A DNA stretch of 54,885 nt from Desulfobacteraceae bacterium (GCA_003599015.1 QZIK01000096.1:1-54885), one strand, 5' to 3'; counted from the stretch's first letter, positions 8,501-16,980 are shown. The notes: generated by a model from the letters alone, not told the origin. Made by a program: numbers and translations.

Positions 8501-10003
8501 ATGAAGATACTATTATTGGAACACCCGCGGAGTGTCCATCCGGAACGGTGTAACGACATCGCCAACACTCCTCTTTCTTCGTGTCTTCTAACGGGTTATG
8601 CAGCAGGTATGCTGAAAAGCAAGGGACACCATGTGGAAATTGTGGAGGGGCATCTGGACAGGCTGTCTTATCCAGAAATTGAAAAGATTGTGAGTGCCGC
8701 AAAACCCGATTTACTTGGCGTCCACATGGTCTACCACTGGAAAAATGACATGGCATTATTCAGTTTCCTGGAAAAGGTGAAATATGAGGGGATCTCTCCT
8801 TATATAACCGCTTATGGTTTTTATCCCACTTTCGCTTTTGAGGATATCTTGACAGCCTGTCCTGCTATTGACGCGGTAATCACAGGAGAGCCGGAGGCGA
8901 CTTTTGTTGACCTGGCCGAAGCCCTGGCACAAAACGCATCTCCTGGAAATATTCCCGGCCTGACCTGGAGGGACGAAAGTGGCAAGATCGTTGCCTTAAG
9001 GCGAAAGCCGGTGGAAGACTTGGACAGTCTCCCTTTTCCTGTGAGAACGGGGGCCATGTTTCGCCTTCCTGAGGTGAACATCCAGGGAAGCAGGGGGTGT
9101 TACGGGGGATGCACCTTTTGCTATATCAACCCCTTTTATGGCCAGCGGGCGGTCTGGCGTGGACGGAGTCCCGAAAATATCGCGGCGGAGATAGATGAGA
9201 TCATTTGCCAAAGGGGAGTAACAGATTTCTACTTCACTGATCCCAACTTTTTCGGTCCAGGGCAAAGAGGCCAGGAAAGGGCGCGGCACCTGGCATCGCT
9301 CTTGAAACCAAGACATATCCGGTTTGGAATTGAGGCCCGGGTCAATGATATCCACGATGAAACCATAGAAACCCTGGTGGATGCCGGTCTTCGTCATATC
9401 CTAATCGGGCTTGAGAGCGGAAGAGACCATTCCCTGAAACGGATTAACAAGATGACCACCGTGGCTGAGAATGAAAGGGCCATTCGTATCTTGCGCAAAC
9501 ACGGCATAGGGCCCAATATCGGGTTTATTATGTTTGAACCGGACTCCTCGTTGGAGGACGTGCGGATCAACTTTGAGTTCCTGCGGAGAAACAACCTTCT
9601 TCAACATCTTCCGGTTACGGCCAATGTGCTGTACCACCACCAAATCATACTGAAGGGAACTCCAGCTTATCAAAGGCTTCACGAGGAAGGGCGGTTAGAA
9701 ATCTTGTCTTCTTCAACATATGAAGGTGTTACGGCCTTTACCGACCATAAAGTTGCAGTGCTTGCTGAAATAATGAGAAAAATTACTAACTTTATTTTCG
9801 TCCGTATGGCAGGAATCTGGAGTGGGAAGGAGCAGGAACCTGTTGATGGACCGAAAAAAAATTCCCAAATCAACGGCCTTTTGGTGCAATGGTTTGAAAC
9901 GGTTTTAAATGGGCTGGAGGCCGGGGAACTCTTCTCAGACGATAGAAAGGTTCGTTTTATTTATGAAGCTGAAAAAGCAGTAAACCAAATCTTGCAGGAA
10001 TAG
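8501..10003 (+). CDS. bzaE: BzaE, radical SAM enzyme of final benzimidazole step
   Basis: This 500-residue B12-binding-domain radical SAM protein carries SRGCYGGCTFCYINPFYG (CX3CX2C) near residue 200. It also has the radical SAM region FGIEARVNDIHDETIETLVDAGLRHILIGLESG near 270-305. In the pathway worked out for E. limosum, BzaE converts 5-methoxy-6-methylbenzimidazole to 5,6-dimethylbenzimidazole. A strong AGGAGGTG site lies within the end of bzaD and the ATG follows one base after its stop. It is the last gene of the operon. Presence of both BzaD and BzaE predicts 5,6-dimethylbenzimidazole rather than an intermediate as product. Confidence 0.9.
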   Translation: MKILLLEHPRSVHPERCNDIANTPLSSCLLTGYAAGMLKSKGHHVEIVEGHLDRLSYPEIEKIVSAAKPDLLGVHMVYHWKNDMALFSFLEKVKYEGISPYITAYGFYPTFAFEDILTACPAIDAVITGEPEATFVDLAEALAQNASPGNIPGLTWRDESGKIVALRRKPVEDLDSLPFPVRTGAMFRLPEVNIQGSRGCYGGCTFCYINPFYGQRAVWRGRSPENIAAEIDEIICQRGVTDFYFTDPNFFGPGQRGQERARHLASLLKPRHIRFGIEARVNDIHDETIETLVDAGLRHILIGLESGRDHSLKRINKMTTVAENERAIRILRKHGIGPNIGFIMFEPDSSLEDVRINFEFLRRNNLLQHLPVTANVLYHHQIILKGTPAYQRLHEEGRLEILSSSTYEGVTAFTDHKVAVLAEIMRKITNFIFVRMAGIWSGKEQEPVDGPKKNSQINGLLVQWFETVLNGLEAGELFSDDRKVRFIYEAEKAVNQILQE

Positions 10004-10037
10004 AGCCGTTAAAAGCATAAGTTGCCAGATATTTATG

Positions 10038-10054
10038 GGTATCCTTTTGATACC
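10038..10054. terminator. Hairpin between convergent bzaE and queF (weak terminator candidate)
   Basis: A perfect 6-bp stem GGTATC/GATACC with loop CTTTT sits in the short gap between the two convergent transcription units. No clear T-run follows on either strand, so a terminator role is only suggested by position. Confidence 0.3.
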
Positions 10055-10057
10055 GGA

Positions 10058-10450
10058 TTAGCTCTGTGGTTGATTTCCTGCGCTGGCTGTCGCGGTAATT
10101 TTAATGCCCCCGCGAGGCTTTTGGATAACGGTTGCCTTGCACCAGAGTGGCTTACAAGCATCATATATGTCTTGAGCAATCTGGGCTGCCAGGGCTTCAC
10201 AGAACACCCCTTCATTGCGGTAGCTCCATAGATAAAGCTTGAGACTTTTGCTTTCTAGACAGTGGTTGTCCGGGGCGTATTCGATCACAACCGTTTCCCA
10301 GTCAGGCTGCCCGGTAACAGGGCAGAGGCTAGTGACCTCATCGCTTTCCATTACTACTTTTTCTACACCTTGAGGTTTTGGAAAAACTTCTAGGTTCCGG
10401 CTGGGTTTACGAACATTCTTGCCAAGAGCTTCAAAATCAAACTGACTCAA
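10058..10450 (-). CDS. queF: QueF, NADPH-dependent 7-cyano-7-deazaguanine (preQ0) reductase
   Basis: QueF reduces preQ0 to preQ1 for queuosine modification of tRNA. The 130-residue length fits the short, unimodular type. The family motif EVTSLCPVTGQPDW carries the catalytic cysteine. ESKSLKLYLWSYRNEG matches the QueF signature and is followed by CEALAAQIAQD. The start is TTG at 10450, eight bases after GGAGG (complement of 10457-10461), which overlaps the 3' end of the upstream transporter gene. The two genes are almost touching and should be co-transcribed under the preQ1 riboswitch. Confidence 0.95.
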   Translation of the reverse strand: MSQFDFEALGKNVRKPSRNLEVFPKPQGVEKVVMESDEVTSLCPVTGQPDWETVVIEYAPDNHCLESKSLKLYLWSYRNEGVFCEALAAQIAQDIYDACKPLWCKATVIQKPRGGIKITATASAGNQPQS

Positions 10451-10452
10451 TA

Positions 10453-11142
10453 TTATGCCTCCAAGCTAAACGGATTGTATTTAATACCGTGATCAAAGGT
10501 ATCGAGGGACTCTTTACGTTTCACCCAGTTTACCAGCAAGTAAGTTAGCGGGGTTGCTGCTATCTCATAACCAACTTTCCAAACGTATTGAGCTAAAATT
10601 ATGGATACAAGCAAAGAGAGAGGAACTTTACCGGCAAAGACAATACTTATAAAAACTACAGTGTCTATGCCTTGACCGACAACAGTTGACCCTATCGTTC
10701 TGGTCCAAAGCCATCGGCCGTTGGTAAGCAACTTCATCTTTGATAACAAAGCTGAATTAGAAAATTCACCGACAAAATAGGCTGTCAAAGAAGCTATGAC
10801 GATCCTTGGGGTAATGCCTAAGACGGCAGCATAAGCCTCTTGATGAATCCAAAATTCAGGGTAAGGCAATTGCAGAACCAGCATAAATACTAATGCCATA
10901 AAAGCGTTGGCTGCAAACCCTATCCAAATTACGAGCCGGGAGCGCTTAAAGCCGTAAACCTCTGTTAATACATCTCCAAAAATATAAGTTAATGGAAAGA
11001 GAATTACTGCCGCAGGGAGTACTATTCCAAATACTTGGATTAGTTTTCCGGCTACGATGTTGGAAATTAGAAGGCAGGTTACAAAGAAACAGGACAGGAT
11101 TAAGAATACCGGGGATACTTCTCCTGGGGAATGTTTAACCAT
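10453..11142 (-). CDS. yhhQ: YhhQ-family queuosine precursor transporter
   Basis: This integral membrane protein of 229 residues has about six hydrophobic segments. Family signatures are LTYIFGDVLTEVYGFKRSR, ASLTAYFVGEFSNS and GSTVVGQGIDTVVFISIVFAGKVP, matching the VUT/COG1738 group that imports preQ0/preQ1. The ATG at 11142 is chosen because AAGGAGGT lies six bases upstream. The ORF track extends 13 codons further, through the riboswitch. It sits directly before queF and behind a preQ1 aptamer, which supports a precursor-uptake role. Confidence 0.93.
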   Translation of the reverse strand: MVKHSPGEVSPVFLILSCFFVTCLLISNIVAGKLIQVFGIVLPAAVILFPLTYIFGDVLTEVYGFKRSRLVIWIGFAANAFMALVFMLVLQLPYPEFWIHQEAYAAVLGITPRIVIASLTAYFVGEFSNSALLSKMKLLTNGRWLWTRTIGSTVVGQGIDTVVFISIVFAGKVPLSLLVSIILAQYVWKVGYEIAATPLTYLLVNWVKRKESLDTFDHGIKYNPFSLEA

Positions 11143-11149
11143 GCTTTTA

Positions 11150-11187
11150 CCTCCTTGTTTTGTTGAGGCGGGTGGCTGCAACCGCCA
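11150..11187 (-). promoter_or_regulatory. PreQ1-I riboswitch (translational type)
   Basis: On the minus strand the segment reads P1 strand GGCGG, loop TTGCAG, CCAC, P1 strand CCGCC, then TCAACAAAACAAGGAGG. This is the layout of the small preQ1 class I aptamer known from Thermoanaerobacter tengcongensis, including the A-rich AACAAAACAAGG tail. The tail merges with the Shine-Dalgarno of the transporter gene, so ligand binding should bury the ribosome site. It controls the transporter-queF pair, which fits feedback by preQ1. Confidence 0.9.
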
Positions 11188-11501
11188 AAAAGCATTGTTT
11201 AAATAGCTAGACCTAATCAGGAAAAACTATGCTTATCACCTCCGTAACTTTTATAAACTTAAACATAACTGATAATACTATTGGTGTCAATCAATTTCTC
11301 ATTATTTTCATTATTTCTGCTCCGTCTATGATATTATCAGGATCGGGGTTAAGCCTTTCCGGTGGACAGCAGCAAAGATTTGGCCAGCAAGATATTACTC
11401 AAACCAAAGGAGAAAACTACAGAAGATTGCCTATCAGGATGCTTCAGCTGATAATGTCCATGGTAAAAGGCAAAAAATATTTCCTGGAAAACTTCCAGAA
11501 A
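11188..11501. other. Intergenic stretch with an ABC-signature fragment
   Basis: Between the queuosine leader and the alcohol dehydrogenase I see no complete gene. The plus-strand frame at 11340-11390 encodes GLSLSGGQQQR, an exact ABC-transporter signature motif. The sequence on either side (FGQQDITQTKGE) does not continue like an ATPase. It may be a short relic or coincidence. Confidence 0.3.
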
Positions 11502-12530
11502 TTACTGCATGACCAGTACCTTGGCCCCGCGGATTTTACCTGCTTTCAGTTCCTGGAGCGCCGTGTTGGCCTCTTCCAGCCTGTACTCCTGTACTTCGGG
11601 TTTTATCGGTATTTCGGAGGCCAGGAGTAAAAATTCACTGATATCTTTACGGGTCACATTCGCCACGGATTTTATTTCTTTTTCCAGCCACAGATGCTGC
11701 TGGTAATTGATCTTTAACAGGTATTCTTTATCTGCATCTTCTTTGCGGATGGCATTTATAACCAGACGGCCTCCGCTTTGCAGGTTTTTTAATGCTTCCA
11801 GAACAGGTTTCCAAGCCGGTGTGGTGTCGATAATACAGTCTAACTTTTGAGGGGGTTCGTCTGTCGTATCACCGGTCCAGACAGCGCCCAGTTCCAGGGC
11901 GAATTCCCTTTCTTTCTGGCTCCTGGCAAAAACGAAAACCTTAACTTCAGGGAAATTATATTTAACCATTTTAAGTACAAGATGGCCTGATGCTCCAAAC
12001 CCGGTAAGGCCTAAAGATTGGCCATCCCTGAGGCTTGTCAGTTTTATGGAGCGGTAACCGATGCTTCCTGCGCATAAGAGGGGTGCTGCCTCCGTATCTG
12101 AAAAGATCTCGGGAATGCTGTAGGCAAAGCCTTCAGGTACGATCATGTACTCAGCATAACCGCCGTTTGCATCCCGTCCGGTAGCCCTGAAGCTTTCGCA
12201 GAGATTTTCATTTCCATTATTACAGCAAGAGCAGGTTCCACATGAGGAATAGATCCACCCCACACCGACTCTGTCACCGGTTTTAAACCTGCCGGCAAAC
12301 GGTCCCTTTTTTACAACGCGCCCTACGACCTGGTGACCAGGGACGACAGGGAAAACGGAGGGCGGAGTTCTGCCTTCAATTTCATCCAGTTCTGTATGAC
12401 AGACACCACAGGCAGAAATTTTAACCAGAATTTCATTTTGCCCCGGTTCAGGAACAGGAAGATCAAGAAGTTCCAGCGGGTTAGCCTTTTCCTTCAGAGC
12501 AAAAGTTTTCGTTAAAACCATCGCTTTCAT
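11502..12530 (-). CDS. Zinc-dependent alcohol dehydrogenase (MDR superfamily)
   Basis: This is a 342-residue medium-chain dehydrogenase oxidising an alcohol or reducing an aldehyde with NAD(P). The catalytic zinc region is ACGVCHTELDEIEGRTPPSVFPVVPGHQ. A structural-zinc lobe follows (CSSCGTCSCCNNGNENLC), and a Rossmann nucleotide loop TGFGASGHLVLKMVK near residue 170. The start at 12530 follows GGGGGAG. The ORF track's eight extra codons are unlikely. It is monocistronic, with a separate upstream region. Substrate cannot be inferred; the layout is similar to YahK/CAD-like aldehyde reductases. Confidence 0.85.
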   Translation of the reverse strand: MKAMVLTKTFALKEKANPLELLDLPVPEPGQNEILVKISACGVCHTELDEIEGRTPPSVFPVVPGHQVVGRVVKKGPFAGRFKTGDRVGVGWIYSSCGTCSCCNNGNENLCESFRATGRDANGGYAEYMIVPEGFAYSIPEIFSDTEAAPLLCAGSIGYRSIKLTSLRDGQSLGLTGFGASGHLVLKMVKYNFPEVKVFVFARSQKEREFALELGAVWTGDTTDEPPQKLDCIIDTTPAWKPVLEALKNLQSGGRLVINAIRKEDADKEYLLKINYQQHLWLEKEIKSVANVTRKDISEFLLLASEIPIKPEVQEYRLEEANTALQELKAGKIRGAKVLVMQ

Positions 12531-12797
12531 CGGGAACTCCCCCTTTTGCAGCAAGCTTACCTGCTAACCTGTTATTCGCAGCTTAAAAACCTGTACTTAG
12601 TATATATTGTTAGATAAAAAACAGCAATCATATTGTTAAATTGTTAAGGGGACAGCTGTTGTCAGGGGATGCAGTGCAAGGGCAAAAGAAGATTTGTTCC
12701 CCGGAGTGAACCGGATCCCAGCTTTTTCCGTCTAAAGTGTTAAAAGGAAAAAAAACGCTTTTATGCTAAAAAAAATGCTGCGAAAGAGGCTCTAGCC

Positions 12798-13538
12798 ATG
12801 AAAAAGATTATTTTTACAATACTACTTATTGTTTTTCCTTTATTTTTAATTACCGCCGCCTTTATCGTAATAAAAACTTATGGGGACGTGGCCCAGGATC
12901 TCTGGCTGCAGCGCGGCGATATAATTCAAAATATGGAAATAAAAATTCCACCGGGTATTGGCGAGCCCCACTCCCCGGTGGAAGAGATCCCGGAAGATGA
13001 GCTGACAGCAGCTGATTTAATCCTGCTGGGAGCCCGGCAGGAGGTAAAAAACAGGACCTTCTACGATGCCTCCTATGCAGTCTTAAGCTACCCTGGCGGA
13101 GATGTTTCTCCTGACCGGGGTGCCTGTACCGATGTTGTAATCCGTGCTTTTCGTTATGCTGGCGTAGATCTGCAGCAGCTGATTCATGAGGATATGAAGG
13201 AAAATTTCCGTCTTTATCTTCAAAAATGGGGATTGAGCGGTCCCGACCCGAATATTGATCACCGCCGTGTTCCCAACCAGGTGCGCTTTTTTGAACGCCA
13301 CGGCCTGCCGCTGACACTGGAGGTTGAAGGACACCTGGATGAGTGGCATTGGGGAGATGTGGTTTACTGGCGCTTTCCGGACGGGCGTGACCACTGCGGC
13401 ATTGTCAGCGACCGTACCGGAAAAAACGGCATTCCCCTGGTCATTCACAATGCCGGCCTGACCAGGGAAGAAGACTGCCTTTTAAGGTGGGAAATAACGG
13501 GGCACTTTCGTTATCCTGTCAGCTCTGAACAGCCGTAG
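12798..13538 (+). CDS. DUF1287 family protein, membrane anchored
   Basis: This 246-residue protein has an N-terminal hydrophobic anchor (IIFTILLIVFPLFLITAAFIVI). Residues ~75-240 match DUF1287, a group with an NlpC/P60-like fold. Visible motifs are RGACTDVVIRAFRYAGVDLQQLIHEDM, which contains the putative nucleophilic cysteine, WHWGDVVYWRFPDGRDHCGIVSD and LVIHN, which contain histidines suitable for a Cys-His catalytic site. It probably acts outside the membrane on cell-wall or peptide material; the substrate is unknown. The ribosome site is weak (AAAGAGG, 11 bases away). Confidence 0.75.
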   Translation: MKKIIFTILLIVFPLFLITAAFIVIKTYGDVAQDLWLQRGDIIQNMEIKIPPGIGEPHSPVEEIPEDELTAADLILLGARQEVKNRTFYDASYAVLSYPGGDVSPDRGACTDVVIRAFRYAGVDLQQLIHEDMKENFRLYLQKWGLSGPDPNIDHRRVPNQVRFFERHGLPLTLEVEGHLDEWHWGDVVYWRFPDGRDHCGIVSDRTGKNGIPLVIHNAGLTREEDCLLRWEITGHFRYPVSSEQP

Positions 13539-13694
13539 GTTTTTTTCTGCCTTAATCTTTCAATATTTTGTCTGTATTAGTTTACAACTTTTTCTGTTTC
13601 TTAGCACCTGATACCCCTAATTCCATAGTTTTAATAAGGATGTTATGGTATGATAATATAAAGAAAGCTGGAACGAACGAGGGAGGGAAGATTA

Positions 13695-14183
13695 TTGAAC
13701 CGCTTGTACCGATCTCAGAAAAACAGGATCATCGGTGGAGTGGCCGGGGGCCTGGCCGAATATTTTGACGTAGATGTAGTGCTCGTGCGGGTATTATGGG
13801 TGCTGGCTATATTTATCGGCGGCGGCGGGCTGATCGCCTACATTATCGCCTGGATTATTATACCGGAAGAAAAAAGGGTTTCCGGCAAAGGAAGGAAAAT
13901 TGACAGGAGTAAAACAAAGCCTGAAGGAGATGCCCCTGCAGAGGATGCTTCCGAAGACGCAGGCAGTGTTCCGGAGGCAGCAAATATAGAAGAAGAAACC
14001 GAAAAGGTACAGCAGGCCAGGGCCAGAAGGCGGCGCAATGCCGGCCTGGTACTGATAGGCCTGGGAGTTATTTTCCTGGTGCGCCAGGTTTTCGGGTTTG
14101 TTTTCCATTACTTGTGGCCGCTGCTGTTTATTGCTCTCGGTGCCTTTTTTCTTTTGCGTAACGGGAAGGAGGAGGGACGGTGA
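13695..14183 (+). CDS. PspC-domain membrane protein
   Basis: The N-terminal 60 residues are a clear PspC domain (NRIIGGVAGGLAEYFDVDVVLVRVLWVL, then a membrane segment ending WIIIPEE). A charged linker follows. A second membrane region (NAGLVLIGLGVIFLV...LWPLLFIALGAFFLL) resembles the LiaF-type DUF5668 module. PspC domains sense envelope stress, and with the next gene it forms a likely envelope-stress pair. The start is TTG at 13695 after GGGAGGGAAG. The stop overlaps the GTG start of the next gene. Confidence 0.85.
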   Translation: MNRLYRSQKNRIIGGVAGGLAEYFDVDVVLVRVLWVLAIFIGGGGLIAYIIAWIIIPEEKRVSGKGRKIDRSKTKPEGDAPAEDASEDAGSVPEAANIEEETEKVQQARARRRRNAGLVLIGLGVIFLVRQVFGFVFHYLWPLLFIALGAFFLLRNGKEEGR

Positions 14184-15118
14184 GAGTAAGTACATTTCTG
14201 GCAGGAGCTCTGTTTATCCTGGCAGGTGTTGTCCTTTTTATGGAAAAATTAGGTTACAGCTGGTGGGGGTTTTCCGGGCAGGTGCTAAGCTATTGGCCCG
14301 TAATCCTGATCATTATCGGAATCAGCCTTTTCTGGGGCGGTAAAATCCCGCGCTGGCTGGCCTTCGCTTTCATTGTTATCCTGGTGGGCGGAGTTGTGGC
14401 TTTGGCCCTGGTGGCCCCTAAATCCCGTTATCCTTTTTTAGAGGACAGGAGGACAACCCTTACAGTGGATCATACTCAATATGCTGAACTCTCTGCCGGG
14501 GAGCTGTCTGTCAGGTTTGGCGGGGGCAGAATAAATCTTGGTTCTTCGGCCGGGAATTGGTTTGAGGGAGACTTCCGGGGACATGCGGGGGCAGCTTCTT
14601 CTGTGGAAGAACAAAAGGGAAGGCTTAAAATAGCGCTCCGCCAGCCGCAAAGAACATGGCGGCCCGGCAGGGATTATATAAACAACTGGGAAATGTTCTT
14701 ATCGCCGGATTTACCGTGGGATATTTCCCTGCATGCCGGGGCTGTGGAAGGAAATTTAAACCTTGTGGGGATACCTCTGCGTAATCTTAAAATAGAACTG
14801 GGCGCAGGAGCTTTGGAGGTTAAACTGGGGGATAACGGCAGTCATACTGCCGTCAAAATAAGTTCCGGGGCTTCCGATATAAGAATCAAGGTCCCCGAGG
14901 ATACGGGGGTTAGTGTCACGCATAAAGGAGCCCTTACGGACACCAACCTGAAAGAGCTGGGTTGGGCCCAGGTCAGTGATCGTTATATTTCTCCCGGTTA
15001 TGAAGAAGCTGCTGCGAGAATTGACCTTAATATCGAGACAGCGGTTGGCCACTTTCAGCTGGAGGTGCTCCCGGCCTCCCGGCTGATGCCGGGATCAGGC
15101 CCTGCCAACCAGGTATAA
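14180..15118 (+). CDS. LiaF-like membrane protein with C-terminal beta domain
   Basis: This 312-residue protein has about four N-terminal membrane segments (FLAGALFILAGVVLFMEKLG; LSYWPVILIIIGISLFWGG; FAFIVILVGGVVALALV). The C-terminal ~200 residues are rich in repeating beta-type G/L patterns (LGAGALEVKLGDNGS, KISSGASDIRIKVPEDTGV), as in LiaF/DUF4097 toast-rack domains. It starts at GTG 14180, overlapping the PspC gene stop by four bases behind GGAGGGAC, so the two are coupled. The likely role is sensing or damping envelope stress; no two-component partner is adjacent. Confidence 0.8.
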   Translation: MRVSTFLAGALFILAGVVLFMEKLGYSWWGFSGQVLSYWPVILIIIGISLFWGGKIPRWLAFAFIVILVGGVVALALVAPKSRYPFLEDRRTTLTVDHTQYAELSAGELSVRFGGGRINLGSSAGNWFEGDFRGHAGAASSVEEQKGRLKIALRQPQRTWRPGRDYINNWEMFLSPDLPWDISLHAGAVEGNLNLVGIPLRNLKIELGAGALEVKLGDNGSHTAVKISSGASDIRIKVPEDTGVSVTHKGALTDTNLKELGWAQVSDRYISPGYEEAAARIDLNIETAVGHFQLEVLPASRLMPGSGPANQV

Positions 15119-15178
15119 ACAATAACCTGACGGGTGCAAAATATTCTCAGGAAAGTAATAAGAGCAATTTAAAGCGAA

Positions 15179-15216
15179 TGGGGCTGATCCTAAATCATTA
15201 TTGGGAACAACCCCAT
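15179..15216. terminator. Hairpin between convergent LiaF-like and ZIP genes
   Basis: ATGGGGCTG and CAACCCCAT form a near-perfect 9-bp stem around a 20-base loop in the gap between convergent genes. No strong T-run follows, so its terminator role is tentative. Confidence 0.3.
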
Positions 15217-15234
15217 CAATTTATAGCCGTATCA

Positions 15235-15969
15235 TTATAAATAATAAACCATGACCATACCCGTTAAAATGCCTGCTGTTATGCCCAGGATAGCGATATG
15301 GGCGCTGGTGAGCCTGTATACATCGGGAATTAGTTCGTCGCACACAATATAAAGCATGGCCCCGGCAGCAAAACCCAGTGACAGGCTTAGGAAGGAAAGG
15401 GAAATATGGCCCGACAGTGCTCCTAAAAAGGCGCCTATGCCCATAGGCAGACCTGCCATCAGCGTAATGGCAAAGGACTTTACCCGGCCCATACCCCCAA
15501 TATACAGGGGGAAGGCCACAGCGATGCCTTCGGGAATGTTATGTACGGCAATTAAAAGCGCCAGGGTAATTCCCATACCGATAGAGGAAGCAAATCCCGC
15601 ACCGATTGCTATGCCTTCGGGAAAATTATGCAGGGCGATTCCCGTAGCGATCAGGACGCCTTTTTTAACGTAGACCCCTCCTGCTACTTCTTCGCTCACA
15701 TAATGACTGTGGGGGAAATAGTTGTCCAGAAAAACGAACGCCAGGATGCCCAGCAACAGGCCTGCAACGGTGTGCAGAAAGCTGTTGCCTGCTGCTTTTT
15801 GCAGTAACTCCATGAAAACGATGGAAAGCATAATGCCGGCAGAAATCCCCAGCATTATGCCCAGCACCTTATGGGAGGGCTTTGCGAACAAAAAGGCTAA
15901 AATGCCTCCAATACCTGTTCCCATAGTTCCGGCAACTAAACCTATAAGCGTTATTTCAAACCAGCTCAT
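15235..15969 (-). CDS. zupT: ZIP family divalent metal transporter (ZupT-like)
   Basis: This 244-residue protein has about eight hydrophobic segments. It carries both ZIP-family metal-binding signatures: ALHNFPEGIAIGAGFASS in segment IV and AVHNIPEGIAVAFPLY in segment V. It should import zinc, iron or manganese across the cytoplasmic membrane. The ATG follows AAAAAGGA. A long inverted repeat just upstream (16020-16054) may be the operator of a metal-responsive regulator. The gene is single. Confidence 0.9.
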   Translation of the reverse strand: MSWFEITLIGLVAGTMGTGIGGILAFLFAKPSHKVLGIMLGISAGIMLSIVFMELLQKAAGNSFLHTVAGLLLGILAFVFLDNYFPHSHYVSEEVAGGVYVKKGVLIATGIALHNFPEGIAIGAGFASSIGMGITLALLIAVHNIPEGIAVAFPLYIGGMGRVKSFAITLMAGLPMGIGAFLGALSGHISLSFLSLSLGFAAGAMLYIVCDELIPDVYRLTSAHIAILGITAGILTGMVMVYYL

Positions 15970-16019
15970 TTTGCACTGTTTGTCCTTTTTATTATAAAGA
16001 ATTCTTTTGAGGGGTATTA

Positions 16020-16054
16020 TTCATTTTAAAATAATGCTAACATTATTTTAAATG
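16020..16054. promoter_or_regulatory. 35-bp AT-rich inverted repeat upstream of the ZIP gene
   Basis: TCATTTTAAAATAATG and CATTATTTTAAATGA are inverted copies (one extra base in the left arm) around a CTAA centre. The repeat lies about 50 bases before the ZIP transporter start. Its near-perfect dyad over 35 bases suits a dimeric repressor of the Fur/Zur type or a tetrameric binder. A terminator role is less likely because no T-run follows. Confidence 0.45.
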
Positions 16055-16062
16055 AGGCGCAA

Positions 16063-16310
16063 GTAAAAAATGGTTTGCCACCTTCGGTGATCTATTTTTA
16101 ATTGCCTGTTCCACATTTTTTGCTCTTTATTTTTATCTGCAGTTTGTACCCACTAAAATGCTTACCAGAGGTATTAATGGAGCAACGGCCTTTGAAATCT
16201 TTATGAGTATAATTTTTATACTTATCGTGTTGGAAGCAACCCGTCGTTTTATTGGTCTGCCGCTGGTTTTTGTAGGTGGAACGCCCGGGCATATCCGGGT
16301 TAAATGTTGA
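16063..16310 (+). pseudogene. TRAP transporter fused 4TM/12TM permease remnant
   Basis: One plus-strand frame reads KWFATFGDLFLIACSTFF, then YLQFVPTKMLTRG, then EIFMSIIFILIVLEATRRFIGLPLVFVGG before a stop. The LEATRRxxGLPL signature is characteristic of the N-terminal part of TRAP-family DctQM-fusion permeases. About 80 of about 650 residues remain and no start codon or partner genes are present, so this is a decayed fragment. Confidence 0.65.
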
Positions 16311-16386
16311 AGAGTTAAATCAATTCCTGGAAGAGGGGGACTATAGAAAATAAGAAAAGGAAGTAACAGATAGCGGATATTGCTTT

Positions 16387-16980
16387 TTAATGTTTAGGCC
16401 TGGTTTTTTTAGGAGCAGTAAAGTTAACGCCTTCCTGAAAAGCTTTCTCCAGGTTCGCGGGATCTTCAGTGATGCTTCCCTTATGGTCAAATCCCCGGAA
16501 GAAAAGGCTCCCCCTGTGTTTCAGGTTGATAACATGAAAAAATACTTTTGCTGCTTTTTCAGCGCTCTGGCAGTACTCCACGGTTTTTAGAGCGCCAACG
16601 CAGATAAAAAAAGCAGGCCTTTCTTCTTCAGGAGAAATAAAGGGTTTTTTAAGGCTGTATTTGGCATGCCACCAGCACTGGAAGCGATCCATAAACATCT
16701 TTAGCTGGGCGGACAGGGTTCCGAAATAAATGGGCGTGGCCATAACCAGGCCCTGGCAGGAGGCCACTTTTTTGTAAAGCAACTGCATGTCGTCGTTAAT
16801 GACACACTTCCCCGTTGTCGCGCAGCGATCACAGGCCTGGCAGGAACGGAAGTTAAGACTGTTTAAAGGGATCATTTCTGTCTGCCACCCTTCCCTGGCG
16901 GCTCCGTTGAGAAAAGCCTCTAACAATTGCTCACTATTGCCTCCCCGGCGAGGGCTGGCTGAAATACCTACCAGCAGCAA
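16387..16980 (-). CDS. NADPH-dependent FMN reductase / iron-sulfur flavoprotein family
   Basis: This is a 197-residue flavodoxin-fold protein. The phosphate loop SASPRRGGNSEQLL lies at residues 8-21. A Cys motif CQACDRCATTGKCVINDD, near residue 50, typically binds a [4Fe-4S] cluster in iron-sulfur flavoproteins. The FMN-contact ATPIYFGTLSAQLKMFMDR lies near 85. It starts at TTG 16980, seven bases after GGGGGATT. It probably handles electron transfer in an anaerobe; the partner is unknown. The gene is alone on its strand between a TRAP relic and a phosphatase. Confidence 0.85.
   Translation of the reverse strand: MLLVGISASPRRGGNSEQLLEAFLNGAAREGWQTEMIPLNSLNFRSCQACDRCATTGKCVINDDMQLLYKKVASCQGLVMATPIYFGTLSAQLKMFMDRFQCWWHAKYSLKKPFISPEEERPAFFICVGALKTVEYCQSAEKAAKVFFHVINLKHRGSLFFRGFDHKGSITEDPANLEKAFQEGVNFTAPKKTRPKH

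Noticed and set aside
12862-13317. 151-codon minus-strand ORF opposite the DUF1287 gene
   Set aside because: It is a shadow of the DUF1287 gene, low-complexity Arg/His/Gly translation, no ribosome site.
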